Below, one piece after another: positions 47,343 to 58,458 of a stretch of DNA of 64,000 nucleotides. The first letter of the stretch is position 1; each line of letters starts with the position of its first letter. The translations under genes were made by a program, and so were the position numbers. Source of the stretch: Avena insularis (lineage: Eukaryota > Streptophyta > Magnoliopsida > Poales > Poaceae); the NCBI GenBank assembly GCA_023614405.1, contig CM042696.1, forward strand, positions 333,365,211 through 333,429,210, read 5' to 3'. The notes under the pieces are model-generated. The model had not been told where the DNA came from and ran no database searches. It saw nothing but the letters and a program-made list of their open reading frames with translations.

Positions 47343-47672
47343 CCCTAGGGCCAGTCTCTAGTCCGGGAAGCAGCGTTCCTTTCCCTCTTGAGAGTGCTGC
47401 TTGGTGCGTTATGAGTTGGGGCTAGGAGCGGGGTGGGAATTCTTCGGAGGGCACAGCGGTTGCGATCTTCATCGTTTAGTTGATCCTCCTCTGTCTCCAT
47501 TCCTTTTTGTTTTTTACTTGTTTTTGTTCTAGCGTGTGTGTGCTGCTACCGCAGCATCGTGTATCGTGTCGTGTCTCTTCCTTTGGGTGTTGTGCTGTCT
47601 GTCCTAGCAACAGTATCACCTAGTTTCTATTAATATAGCAGGGTGTATGCCTATTTCGAGAACTGCATAGAG
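47343..47672 (+). other. retroposon-like sequence, right part
   Basis: This continues the text interrupted at 33,766: removing element B and one CCCTA gives GGGGAAACCCTAGGGCCAG. It ends with a T-rich stretch and CTATTAATATAGCAGGG...TTTCGAG, the style of terminus I associate with grass non-LTR retroposons. No poly(A) and no clear target duplication were found. Confidence 0.35.
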
Positions 47673-48103
47673 CTGCCTCACACAATATGCATGGCCTAAT
47701 CCGCACTCCATGGATGAGCGCGACATCCAAATATCTGGATCATCTGGTAGCACACGAACCATCAATAAAATTCACCTTATGCCCTAGTCTACCTAGGTTG
47801 TAAGGCAACAACTATTTTTTGGCCAAATGATATACTGCACCTACGCATCAAGGCATCAAATAATTTCTAGCCACAAATCTAGAAAAAGAAGGCATGGAGG
47901 AATCAAATCTGCAGGGCCAACAACAAGCATACCTCAATTGAAGCATACCAACATGCAGCCCCAGATCCACTACTTCTCATGGATGAGAGGAGGGCAGAGA
48001 AGGCAGCAAAAAGCACCTGCTACAGTCGTGGTAGGGGAGGCTGTCGTCAACTGATTCTACTCGGTCGAATCGAAGGGGTGGGACCGGAGCTGGGGATCTT
48101 GAC
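47673..48103. other. presumed intron 1 sequence of the minus-strand gene
   Basis: No domain is seen. The donor on the minus strand at 48,103-48,102 (GAAG|GTCAAG) makes this stretch the start of intron 1, which would continue through the retroposon-like sequence and element B to the acceptor at 32,640. Confidence 0.4.
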
Positions 48104-48230
48104 CTTCTCGTCGCGATGCTGCCGCCCACTCGCTGCCGCTGCGGCGGCACAAGCAGTAGGATGCGCTGCTCCGCCGGACACCACCTCTTCCTAGCGGCGC
48201 CACGGTGGGGAAGGAGAAGGTGTGGAGGAG
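48104..48230 (-). CDS. exon 1, second half, of the disrupted minus-strand gene
   Basis: After excision of element C and one GATGG copy, this continues the ORF from 52,955 without a shift: LLHTFSFPTVAPLGRGG, then RRSSASYCLCRRSGSEW, ending at donor GAAG|GTCAAG in phase 1. It is rich in Ser and Arg and poor in acidic residues, as expected for a chloroplast or mitochondrial transit peptide. The phase fits exon 2 at 32,639. Confidence 0.55.
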
Positions 48231-48235
48231 GATGG

Positions 48236-48536
48236 TGTTATATGTTGATCCAAATTCTACAAAGTAAAGGCCAACTTCTGACGAAGCGGAGCGAGGATCG
48301 TTGATGACCTAGGTTACCACTGTTATATATACCTCTTGTAAGCCACCGGCTGGGAAAAAGTTGCATCTGTGAAATCCCTAGCATTGTGTAAACACTCCCC
48401 ATTATAGTGAAATCCCTAGCTGGTGCCCGTGGTTTTTTCCCTCTCTTTGTTTGAGAGGGTTTCCACGTTAAATTTGTGTCCCCCTTGCTGCGATTTTATT
48501 TTCGTTCTTCGTTATTTACTTGTGGTAAAGCTAACA
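48236..48536 (+). repeat. left LTR of element C (301 bp)
   Basis: TG...CA termini, with TTATATATACC (TATA-like) at about 48,322-48,332. It is a direct repeat of 52,651-52,954. Confidence 0.93.
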
Positions 48537-48538
48537 AG

Positions 48539-48551
48539 TGGTATTAGAGCC
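48539..48551 (+). other. primer binding site of element C
   Basis: TGGTATTAGAGCC, two bases after the LTR, differs by one base from the initiator-Met primer site. Confidence 0.8.
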
Positions 48552-48589
48552 CTAGGTTCTAATCTAGGGTTTGCGACTTGTCATCATTG

Positions 48590-49420
48590 AAGTTCGATCT
48601 ACGCAGCTGGACTACTCCACAAGATTCTGCTTGTGGCAGGTGAAGATGCAGCGATTCTCGCCCAAACTTCAGATCTGGATGAAGTGCTGGATGGATTCGG
48701 GGAAAAGGATGCTAAGAGCTGGTCTGATGAAGAGAAGCAGAAGGACCGTAAGGCTTTGTCTATGATTCAACTTCATTTGTCCAATAATATTCTGTAGGAA
48801 GTTTTGACAGAGAAATCTGCTGTTGCCCTTTGGGGGAAACTGGAATCGATCTGCATGTCAAAGGATCTAACTAGTAAGATGCATGTGAAGATGAAGTTGT
48901 TCTCGCATAGATTGCAAGAAGGTGGATCGGTAATGAATCACTTATCTCTTTTCAGAGAGATTATTTCTGATTTGCAATCTATGGAAGTAAAGTATGATGA
49001 TGAGGATCTAGCTCTATTACTCTTATGCTCGCTGCCTAGTTCTTATACACACTTTCGTGATACAATCTTGTTGAGCCGTGATAAGATAACCCTTGATGAA
49101 GTACAAGATGCCCTCAAACAGAGGGAAAAGATGAAATCTATGGTGCAGGCAGATGGGGCGTCTTCCAAGGCTGAAGCTCTGCAGGTTCGTGGCAGGATCG
49201 AGCAGAGATCTAACAACTATGGCAACCGAGATAAGAGCAAAGACGACAGAAGTCGTTCGAAGTCCAAGGGAAAGGACAAGTTCTGCAGGTATTGTAAGAA
49301 ATCTAATCATGTTATTGATGATTGTTGGAAGCTGCAGAATAAGGAGAAAAGGAACGATACTTACCAACCGAAAGATAAGGATCAAGGTAATGGTAAGGCT
49401 GTTGTTGTTTCTGGTGATAG
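48590..49420 (+). pseudogene. gag of element C (broken)
   Basis: An N-terminal remnant (LWQVKMQ near 48,627) is followed by a frameshift into the DEVLDGFGEKDAKSW frame. A TAG at about 48,796 interrupts LSNNIL/EVLTEK. Then comes SAVALWGKLESICMSKDLTS and the CCHC knuckle CRYCKKSNHVIDDC encoded at 49,284-49,325. It is a typical copia gag. Confidence 0.8.
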
Positions 49421-52400
49421 TTCTGATGGTGAATGTTTAGCCATTTTTGCTGCTTGTGCTTCTCGTGATGATGAATGGATACTTGATACTGCATGTTCGT
49501 TTCATATTTGCTGTAACAAAGATTGGTTCAGTTCATATGAGTCTGTGCAGACTGGAGATTTTGTACGTGTGGGGGATGACAACCCATGCCATATTGTCAG
49601 AGTTGGATCTGTTAAGATCAAGACACATGATGGCATGACGCGTACGTTGGATGAGGTGAAGCACATACCAAGCATGGCCAGAAATTTGATCTCCGTGTGT
49701 ACCATGGACGTTGATGGATACAAGTACGCCGGTGGGCGTAGGTTGTTGAAGGTATAAAAAGGTTCTTTTATTCACATGATAGGTGATATGAATTCTGCTA
49801 AGTTATATGTTCTTAGAGGTAGCACTTTGCCTGGTATTGCTGCTGCTGTTACTTCTAATGATTCTGATGATTGTGGTAAAACAAATCTGTGGCATATGCG
49901 TCTTGGGCATATGAGCGAACATGGCATGGCAAAGTTGGTTAAGAGAGAACTGATTGATGGTTGCAACTTGGGTAAGTTTGAGTTCTGTGAGCACTGCGTT
50001 TTTGGTAAGCATAAGAGAGTTAAATTCAATACTTCCGTTCATACCACTAAAGGCATTTTAGATTATGTGCATGCTGATGTATGGGGGCCTTCCCGTAAGA
50101 CATCTATTGGTGGTGCTAATTATATGCTTACTATTATTGATGACTACTCAAGAAAAGTGTGGCCATATTTTCTAAAACATAAATCTGATGTTTTTGATGC
50201 TTTTAAGAAGTGAAAAGTTATGGTAGAAAAGCAAACTGAAAAGAAGGTAAAGGTAGTACGTACTGACAATGGTATAGAATTCTGTTCTAATGAGTTTGAG
50301 GAGTTTTGCAGTAATGATGGTATGATCAGGCACCACACCATCCCTTACACTCCCCAACAGAATGGCATGGCTGAGCGCATGAACAGAACCATCATCTCGA
50401 GGGCTCGCTGTATGTTGTCCAATGCAGGTATGCATAGACATTTCTAGGCTGAAGCAGCCAACACAGCGTGTTACCTCATCAACAGGTCACCTTCTATTCC
50501 ACTTGAGAAGAAAACTCCTATTGAGGTATGGTCAGGTTCGTCTGCTGATTATTCACAGTTGAGAGTTTTTGGTTGCACTGCTTATGCTCACGTTGATAAT
50601 GGAAAGTTAGATCCTAGAGTTGTTAAGTGCATTTTCCTTGGTTATGGTTCAGGAGTTAAGGCATATAAACTATGGAATCCTGAAACTAAAAAGATCTTGT
50701 TGAGTAGGAACGTTGTTTTCAATGAATCCGTTATGTATCATGACAGCTTGCCATCAGATCCCTCTCCTGTTGCTATTGGAGAGGAGGGAGTTCGTGTGTA
50801 GGTGGAGCACCTGCAGAAAACTGTTGATAATAATGCTGTTGTTGATGATACTCATGAGGAAAATATTGATGATGATGTTGTTCAACACTCACCTACTGAT
50901 TTGCAGCAGCCACAGGAATCTATTGATGATTAATTGAAGAGTGTAATCTTGCTCATTATGCTTTGAGTTGTGCTGAATAGATGGAGCATGATACTAAACC
51001 TACTACATAAAATGAGGCTATTGCATCCGTTGACCGCGAGAAGTGGGTTTCTGCTATGCAAGAAGAGATGCAATCGCTTGATAAGAATGGCACATGGGAA
51101 GTTGTGCGCTTGCCTAAACAGAAGAAGGCCGTCCGCTGTAAGTGGATATATAAGAGAAAGGAAGGTTTGTCTCCTAATGAGCCTCCAAGGTTTAAGGCAA
51201 GGTTAGTAGCAAAAGGTTTCAGTCAGATTCCAGGTATTGATTATAATGATGTTTTCTCTCCGGTTGTGAAGCATAGTTCTATTCGTTTTTTCTTTGGTAT
51301 TGTTGCTATGCATGATCTTGAGCTTGAGCAGCTAGATGTAAAGACTGCTTTTCTGCATGGTGAACTGGAGGAGGAGATTTACATGGACCAACCTGAAGGG
51401 TTCATAGTTCCTGGAAAAGAGGATTTTTGTGTGCAAATTGAAGAGGTCACTTTATGGTTTGAAGCAATCTCCAAGACAGTGGTACAAAAGGTTTGATTCA
51501 TTTATGATCTCACAAGGCTTTAAGAGATCGCAATTTGATAGCTATGTTTACATTAAGTTTGTCAATGGATCACCTATTTACTTGCTGTTATATGTTGATG
51601 ATATGTTAATTGCTGCCAAGAGCATGAAATAAATCACTACTTTGAAGGCACACCTAAGTAGTGAATTTGAGATGAAAGATCTTGGTGCCGCTAAGAAAAT
51701 CCTAGGTATGGAAATTAAACGGGACAGAAAATCTAGGTTGTTATTTCTTAGTCAGCAAAGTTACATTGAGAAAGTTCTTCAACGTTTTAATATGCATGAT
51801 GCAAAGTCTGTTAGTACTCCTGTTGCTCCTCACTTTAAATTGTCAGCATTGCAATGTCCTAGTTCTGATGAAGATATTGAGTACATGTCTCGAGTTCCTT
51901 ATTCTAGTGCTGTTGGTTCCTTGATGTATGCCATGGTTTGTTCTCGCCCTGATTTATCATATGCTATGAGTTTGGTGAGTTGTTACATGGCTAATCCTGG
52001 TAAAGAACATTGGAAATTTGTTCAGTCGATTTTCAGGTACCTCCGTGGCACATCGAATGCTTGCTTGAAGTTTGGCAAGACTGGTGAGGGACTCGCAGGC
52101 TATGTGGATTCAGATTTTGCTGCCGACTTGGATAAGAGGAGGTCCCTCACAGGTTATGTGTTCACAGTAGGTGGATGTGCCGTGAGTTGTAAGGCAACGC
52201 TGCAACCAGTTGTTGCTCTATCTACAACCGAAGCAGAATATATGGTTGTTGCTGAAGATTGCAAAGAGTCTGTTTGGTTGAAAGGTTTGTATGCTGAGCT
52301 TTGTCAGGATGATTCTTACATTAACCTGTTCTGTGACTGTCAAAGTGCTATTTACCTTACTAAGGATCAGATGTTCCATGAGAGAACAAAGCACATTGAT

Positions 52401-52553
52401 ATCAAGTACCATTATGTTCGTGATGTTGTTGCACAAGGTACGCTGAAGGTATGCAAGATAAGCACTCATGATAATCTTGCTGATATGATGACAAAGCCTA
52501 TTCCTGTTGCTAAGTTTGAGCTATGCTCAAGCTTAGTTGGTATAACTGCTTAG
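49421..52553 (+). pseudogene. pol of element C: protease, integrase, RT, RNase H (broken)
   Basis: Protease: WILDTACSFHICC. Integrase finger: LWHMRLGHMSEHG...FEFCEHCVFGKH; catalytic region YVHADVWGP, VVRTDNGIEF and [55 protein letters not shown] and YVDDMLIA (about 51,591-51,614). RNase [31 protein letters not shown] and [13 protein letters not shown]. Stops and shifts occur near 49,756, 50,213 (TGA), 50,446 (TAG), 50,801 (TAG), 51,010 (TAA), 51,450 and 51,631 (TAA). The last 303 codons (51,642-52,553) are open. Confidence 0.9.
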
Positions 52554-52650
52554 CCCAAGTGGCTGTTGGCGCCGAAAGTGTTTTCTTTGTTTGTTCAGGG
52601 AGATGATTACTGTTGATGCTACAAGAAGGAATTTGTCTCAAGGTGGAGTT

Positions 52651-52954
52651 TGTTATATGTTGATCCAAATTCTACAAAGTAAAGGCCAACTTCTGACGGA
52701 GCGGAGCGAGGATCGTTGATGACCTAGGTTACCACCGTTATATATACCTCTTGTAAGCCGCCGGCTGGGAAAAAGTTGCATCTGTGAAATCCCCGGCGTT
52801 GTGTAAACACTCCCCATTATATTGAAGATTCACTGGCTGGTGCCCGTGGTTTTTTCCCTCTCTTTGTTTGAGAGGGTTTTCCACGTTAAATCTGTGTCCC
52901 CATTGCTGCGATTTTATTTTCGTTCTTCGTTATTTACTTGTCGCAAAGCTAACA
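52651..52954 (+). repeat. right LTR of element C (304 bp)
   Basis: Direct repeat of the left LTR, preceded by the short purine tract AAGGTGGAG (52,640-52,648) and followed by the target duplication GATGG. Confidence 0.93.
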
Positions 52955-52999
52955 GATGGAGGCGGAGCTAGGGAGGGAAGAGGTTACGCGAGCTAGCAT
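52955..52999 (-). CDS. exon 1, first 15 codons, of the disrupted minus-strand gene
   Basis: The minus-strand ATG at 52,999-52,997 (context GACAATGCT) opens MLARVTSSLPSSASI and runs into the copia target duplication at 52,955. The same frame resumes at 48,230 on the far side of the element. A TATAAAA box lies about 95 bases upstream. Basic and Ser-rich composition suggests an organelle transit peptide. The insertion would prevent normal translation unless this copy is transcribed from elsewhere. Confidence 0.55.
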
Positions 53000-53093
53000 T
53001 GTCTCGTGCGGGAATTTGGGAAGAGCGCACGAGCGAGGGGGTCACAGGCGGCGGCTAGAGGGGATGATGAGAGGTAGGATTTCTACCCCTTCG

Positions 53094-53100
53094 TTTTATA
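53094..53100 (-). promoter_or_regulatory. TATA box of the disrupted minus-strand gene
   Basis: TATAAAA on the minus strand, about 95 bases upstream of the ATG at 52,999, followed by a C-rich leader. Spacing and leader composition fit a grass nuclear promoter. Confidence 0.5.
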
Positions 53101-53420
53101 TTCACGCAGTAAGAAATCTCAATAGTTCAAGATTCTCTCTCACAGATCCGACGGCCCATCAATTCATATTTTTGGGGAGAGTCGTAGTACCCCGCCCAAT
53201 TATGTCTTTAGATTATGTCTGACTGTCTGACTTGCTAAATTAAGGAGGATAGAGTTGGAGCATGATTTCACTAAAATATAACTGTAGTACCATTTACTTA
53301 AACTTTGGGAGCCATCTTACGGATGAAAAGTTGCATTGTTTAGCGTTGATATTCGGTATCTCCTTATTAGTATAGTTATTACCGAGAAGCTTACCTTTAG
53401 CCTCTTTTGGTCTATTACAT
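53101..53420. other. presumed promoter-side DNA of the minus-strand gene
   Basis: No ORF with a recognisable product. AT-rich with no clear repeat. Confidence 0.3.
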
Positions 53421-53421
53421 C

Positions 53422-54381
53422 ATCTCTAGCCACACTCCCAAAACGGCGCCCTAAAGGGATATTCGGCGTGCTAGACACGTTGGCGTGCCCCAGTCACGAG
53501 CCCCAAAGGCACATCTGGTACGACGCGGTCCAATGGCCTGTCTGGCGCGCTCTCCCCTTCCTCGCGTCATTGGGTTCCTTCAGGGCACGCGGACACAACA
53601 CGCACGCCGCATGGGCCAGTGCTGGCACCGACCTAGATCGCGGTCAAAGTGTCGATCAGCAGAGTAGACATGGTGAGCCATCGTTTCCTGCCGCTTCTGG
53701 TTGATTCCAGCTGCACCCAGGCATTTTCCTACCCTCGATTCCCACCTATTCTAGATTTCACGCTGCTTCCAGTCGGCAATAAAAGTAGATGAGAACCATG
53801 GCAATCGCACAATGCCATTCACCATGCTTGGCCGCCGTCTTCCCACCACTATCATGCACAGTCCAGCCGGAGGAGAGCCAGAGAAGCTCCTGGCGCATGG
53901 GCAGCAGCAGCAGCACCAGAGCTCCCAGAGGACGGCGCTGCCTTATCATAACCGGACCATCAGCGAACCTTTTGGGTGGGACATCATTAACGACATCATG
54001 ATGTCGCAACAGCTCCAACGACAAGAACTCGACGAGTCTCATTTGGAGTGCCTTCGGGAGGCGCGCCAACCCCAACAACATGGTGGCGTGTGCTCGCCTC
54101 GATCAAGCTACCGAAGCGCGGGAGGTGCATAAGGAAGTTCTCCGCGCTCTATCGGAGGCGTGGGGTCTAGGAACGGTAGGGTTGTGACCTAACAACAACG
54201 ATGGTGGCAGCGGCGGCACCGGAGAAGGGCGAAGGAGCAACATCGTCACTGTTTTTTATTTTATTTTATTTAGGTTCGGTTAAATTTCATTCCCATCATA
54301 TAAAATTTCTCCTAAGGTTTGAATGAAATATGAGTTTCCCTGAATTTTATTAGAACCTTTAGGGAGCGTGGCTGGGATAAG
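53422..54381. mobile_element. small DNA transposon or large MITE with imperfect inverted termini
   Basis: The left end ATCTCTAGCCACACTCCCAA pairs with the reverse complement of the right end (ATCCCAGCCACGCTCCCTAA). The interior is GC-rich on the left and has a plus-strand ORF at 53,812-54,132 (PYHNRTISEPFGWDIIND, RQELDESHLECLREAR). An overlapping frame (NMVACARLDQATEAREVHKE) follows and ends with TGA at about 54,187. I cannot name the protein. The target duplication could not be fixed. A Harbinger-like affiliation is a guess. Confidence 0.45.
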
Positions 54382-55660
54382 ATTTTTACGACCACTCTAC
54401 TATAAAACAACATGAATAAGTATAAGCGCAAAAGATAAGAGTTTACTTATTCTATGTCATTGACTTATTGTAGATGTATTGTCAATGTTTTACCTAACAA
54501 CTACGCCCCCCGGGGCACGGAGAGGAGTCTAGTATGAATAATTTGCTTCCTGCATAGTGTAATCATAATCACAAGAATCAAACAAGATATCCTGATACAT
54601 GTAATAATTAAATTCAATGTATGATCACAATTAGTTGTGTACTAGCAGAAACAATTCAAAAATTATAGTTCCATATGAATGTAGAATAAATCTAGGGCCT
54701 CATAAGTTTTTCAGAGATGAAGTTAGTGAACCAAGTACCAAGCACAACCTATTCTTTGTGTACATTGCCCCAGGTTCACTAACTCATCCCTAAAAAAATC
54801 TGACATCATCAAATGTGTGTCTCCCTTGCACTTTTTGGGGGAAAATTTGAATTTTGGTCTCGGTAAGAAATTAAAATGTAATCCTTATACCGTATGTAAT
54901 CATAATAAAAATGCATATGTTTCCTAAATATTGTTATAATAATAAAAATAATCAAATAATATTCATAGACATGTAATGACAACAACTTATGATCAAACCA
55001 TGCATATGAATCATTTATTTTTGTTTCCTAGATAGTGTAATCACATAATCACAAGAATCAATCAAGATCGAGATTCAGACACATTTAATAAATTCAATGT
55101 ATAATCGCAATTGATTGTGTACTAGAAACAACAATTCAAAGATCATAGTTCCATATGAATGTAGAATAAATTGGAGACCTCATAAATTTTTCAGAGAGAT
55201 AAGTTAGCGAACCAAAGTACCAAGAAAAACCTTGTTCATGTACATTCCCCGGATTACTAACACATTCCTGAAAAAATCTGACACCATCAAATGTGTCTCC
55301 TTTGCACTCTTTTGGGACAAATTTGAATCATTGGTCTCAGTAAGAAATTGGAATTTACTCCTTATGCACTGTGTAATCACTCAGTACAAACTAGATGTAG
55401 TTAATACATGCATGGTGTATCGAATCAACACTCCAATAACAACAATTCCTAAAATCCCTAAAATCAAATATGTTACAGATCAATTAAATCTATAGCACAA
55501 GAAGACCGTATGAACAACAACAAATAATCATAAAATTACTAGATGGCAGATCAACATATCTAATCAAATATGCAAAACAATTGACCATTCGAACTGTAGA
55601 TTCTAATATGTGTACATCAAAAAAAGGGCGGCAGAGCAAACAAATCTATAGATTGAGCAA
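54382..55660. repeat. AT-rich repeat with an internal tandem duplication of about 350 bp
   Basis: 54,546-54,895 and 55,024-55,375 are diverged copies (both contain ATAGTTCCATATGAATGTAG and TCTGACA(T/C)CATCAAATGTG). Between them lies the segment shared with 18.74-18.83 kb. No protein-coding ORF is convincing. The family is not identified. Confidence 0.65.
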
Positions 55661-55663
55661 ACC

Positions 55664-55936
55664 CTACGTATAAACAGTGAAATCTGCGACTGCAAATAGA
55701 GATGCAAAGTAGTACCTCGGTGTACTCATCAGAGACCTCCTCCTCAAATTCATCGACCTCTTCGATAGCTTCGACGAAGGGGTCGATGATGGCTGGGCAT
55801 AGTTCTCGTCTTCCTCCGGGATGAAGACCCCGCCTCCACCTGCATGCCCCTCATCCAGTGTGGTGACCCAGTACACCACTACATGTTGTAGTGTGCAAGT
55901 CGTGGATATGACACTCACGGAAGTCCCCATACGCAA
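55664..55936 (-). pseudogene. captured exon fragment, unrecognised
   Basis: The minus strand reads VVYWVTTLDEGHAGGGGVF and then, after a one-base frame change, DPFVEAIEEVDEFEEEVSDE followed by the donor GAG|GTACTACTT (about 55,716). The coding texture changes frame within the fragment, so it is broken. It is probably a gene piece carried by a transposon, and its function is unknown. Confidence 0.4.
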
Positions 55937-55939
55937 GAG

Positions 55940-56701
55940 TGGTGCAATAGAAATATTGCGGGTCCAACAACTTTCTTTATTAATTCATACCAAGAGCCAA
56001 AAGTATACAAAAGATTCGAGATCCTCCTCAGTCCATTGAGGATTCACAAAACAATAAAATTTCAAATACAGAAGTGATAGCTTCCTAATCAATGGTATTA
56101 CTAAGCTTAATACCATTGGAGCTGCCAACTTATTACAGAAAGTGTATTATTTCTACCTCATCTACCTATGCATTTATTCTGGTGTTTTCCTATGCCTACA
56201 TATTTTATTATGACTACTAGTCTGATATTTCATTGATTCTATCCTTCATATTGGTCACCGTGTCTTCTTATAACCTAAGCAAGGCAGAGATGATAGATTG
56301 AGTACAAGCATACTCAGCAAATTCTAGAGTAGTTGTCAGATGTTTGTTTGAAAGTCAACGATCAAAGATCTAAGACTTGTGCATGTTTTTGAAATGGTTT
56401 TTAGAAAAGTTAACTTCTAGATTTATAAAATTCTAAGTTGTCACTCTTCACGGATTTTCTAAACTTTTGTAGAGTTCCTTTCCATGTTGCAATCATAGTT
56501 CTCTCCTATAACTGGGAGTAACATGTCATGTTTTTACACTCTCAAGAGGTGCGCTACTTTTCCCACAAACATCATTGGCTGTATTACTCATTCAATATTT
56601 CCTTAGATATGGGGTCTTGATACCAAGTTTCACTGAGTCATGCTGAGTACCCCTCCACAACCCGGATGCCAACCCATTGTAAGGAATTCCGGTTGAGATA
56701 C
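55940..56701 (-). repeat. minus-strand LTR-like repeat fragment, split by element D
   Basis: On the minus strand the text ends like an LTR R/U5 region (CCTCAATGGACTGAGGAGG, then ATGAATTAATAAAGAAAG). It continues on the other side of element D from 63,365. No coding region. The family is not identified. Confidence 0.4.
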
Positions 56702-58066
56702 TGATACGTCGTAAACGTATCTATAATTTTTGATGCTCCATGCTTATTTTATATCAACTTTCTTATGTTTTGTTCACACTTTGTGCTATTTTTATATATT
56801 TTATGGAACTAACCTATTAACAAGATGTCATAGTGCCAGTTGCCTGTTTTCTGCTGTTTTTGGTTTCATAAAAGCTAGTAAAGAAATATTCTCGGAATTA
56901 GACGAAACAAAAGCCAAAGTTCCTATTTTATCAGAAGACTCACGGAGCCAGAAGACGAGACGGAGAGGGGCCACGAGGGGCCCACACCACCTGGTGGCAT
57001 GGGCCAGGCCAGGCCGCGCTTGGGGGTGGTGTGGCCGCCTCAGTCTCCGCCTCGACCTCTCCTTTCGCCTATGTAAACCCCCCGAGACGAAAACCCTAAA
57101 GACAAGATCAGAATTCCACGAAAAGTTCCGCAGCGCTACCACCACCGAAGAGGAGATTCCGAGGACAGAAGTCTCTGTCCCGGCACCCTGCAGGGATGGG
57201 GAAGTGCCCCCAGAGCCATCTCCATCGACTCCACCACCATCTCCATCACCGTTGCTGACTCCCATGATGAGGAGGGAGTAGTTCTCTCATGAGGCTAAGG
57301 GCTCTACCGGTAGCTATGTGTTAATCTCTCTCTCTATGCGTGATCTTATTGAGATCATGAGCTTTGTAATCTAGATCTATTCTGCTACTCAAGTGCTTTA
57401 ATTAATCTCTGCTTATGCCCATTTGTGTGAAGTTGACAGTGTGCACATCGTGTGGCACTTTGGCTAAGGTTACATACATACTTATCATGAGTATAATTTG
57501 AGTTGGATGTCTCTACGAGATTGTGGTGTTTGTTGGAACCATCTAGTGCTCAAGGTGACAGTGAGGGGTTATCTAGATGGGGAATGCGAACTTTAAGGTG
57601 TGCTGTTATAACCCTACATCGTCCAACCGGAGAGTAGTTTAGGGTAGCATAATGAAGAGAAAATATTTATATGAGAGTGTCCACTAGTGAAAGTATGATC
57701 CCTCGGCCTTGTTTCTAAGCATTGAAACACCGTTTACAATCAGTCCTGTTACAAGTTTGCTTGCTGCCACTCTTATTCCAGATTGCAATTACCACTTATA
57801 ATCATCCATATTACTTGTATTTCACTATCTCTTCGCCGAACTAGTACACCTATACATCTGACAAGTGTATTGGGTGTGTTGGGGACACAAGAGACTTCTT
57901 GTATCTTGATTGTAGGGTTGCTTGAGGGGGATACCTTTGACCACTTTCTTCCTGAGTTCGATAAACCTTGGGTGATCCACTTAAGGGAAACTTGCTGCTG
58001 TTCTACAAACCTCTGCACTTGGAGGGCCAACATTGTCTACAAGAATAGAAGCATGCGTAGACATCA
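56702..58066 (+). repeat. left LTR of element D (1,365 bp)
   Basis: It contains a GC-rich block with a TATA-like CCTATGTAAAC at about 57,069 (right copy CTTATATAAAC) and a spurious 183-codon ORF across the promoter region. No gene is called. Confidence 0.92.
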
Positions 58067-58230
58067 AGCTATTTTCTGGTGCCGTTGCTGGGGACTAAAA
58101 GAAGAAGAAGCTCCCACGTTAACAACACACCATCAAAGCTATTTTCTAGCGCCATTGCCGGGGAGGTAAGGTAAAAGGTAGTCACATCCTCTGGCTACTA
58201 AGCTATCTTCTAGTACTATTGCTGGTGTGT
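58064..58230 (+). other. primer-site region of element D: three PBS-like blocks
   Basis: TGGTGCCGTTGCTGGGGA begins about 10 bases after the LTR. It matches the complement of the plant tRNA-Asp 3' end (TGGCGCCGTTGCCGGGGA) with two changes. A second block at 58,131-58,165 (AAGCTATTTTCTAGCGCCAT...) and a decayed third at 58,197-58,230 repeat the same junction text. Confidence 0.7.
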
Positions 58231-58458
58231 GAGTGCTCGAAGTTATTTCCTTTAGATTCTGCAATTATATCTTTTTGTTTCTTGTTTTTATTTTTACTAG
58301 TTAGGGCTTAATCGAAAACAACAACAAAATTAGAGAACTTTATAGTATTTATCTTGAGTTAGGACATGAAGTATTTGAAGAGAAAATTAAAAAACCTATG
58401 GAACTTTATTTGCATGCTAATAGGAATGTTATTAGTATGAATTCTTTGAACAACATTA

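Larger units (their letters stand above)
48236..52954 (+). mobile_element. Element C: Ty1/copia retrotransposon, 4.7 kb, both LTRs
   Basis: LTRs 48,236-48,536 and 52,651-52,954 start TGTTATATGTTGATCC and end GCTAACA. They are flanked by GATGG at 48,231-48,235 and 52,955-52,959. The order is gag, protease, integrase, RT, RNase H, diagnostic of copia. By eye the LTRs differ at roughly 15 of 300 positions, so the insertion is not very recent. All ORFs are broken. It is inserted in the first exon of a minus-strand gene. Confidence 0.95.

Noticed and set aside
56730..57281. 183-codon ORF (and 62,023-62,403 counterpart)
   Set aside because: It lies across the promoter/leader of the LTRs of element D, is truncated to 126 codons in the right LTR by a frame change, and has no domain.
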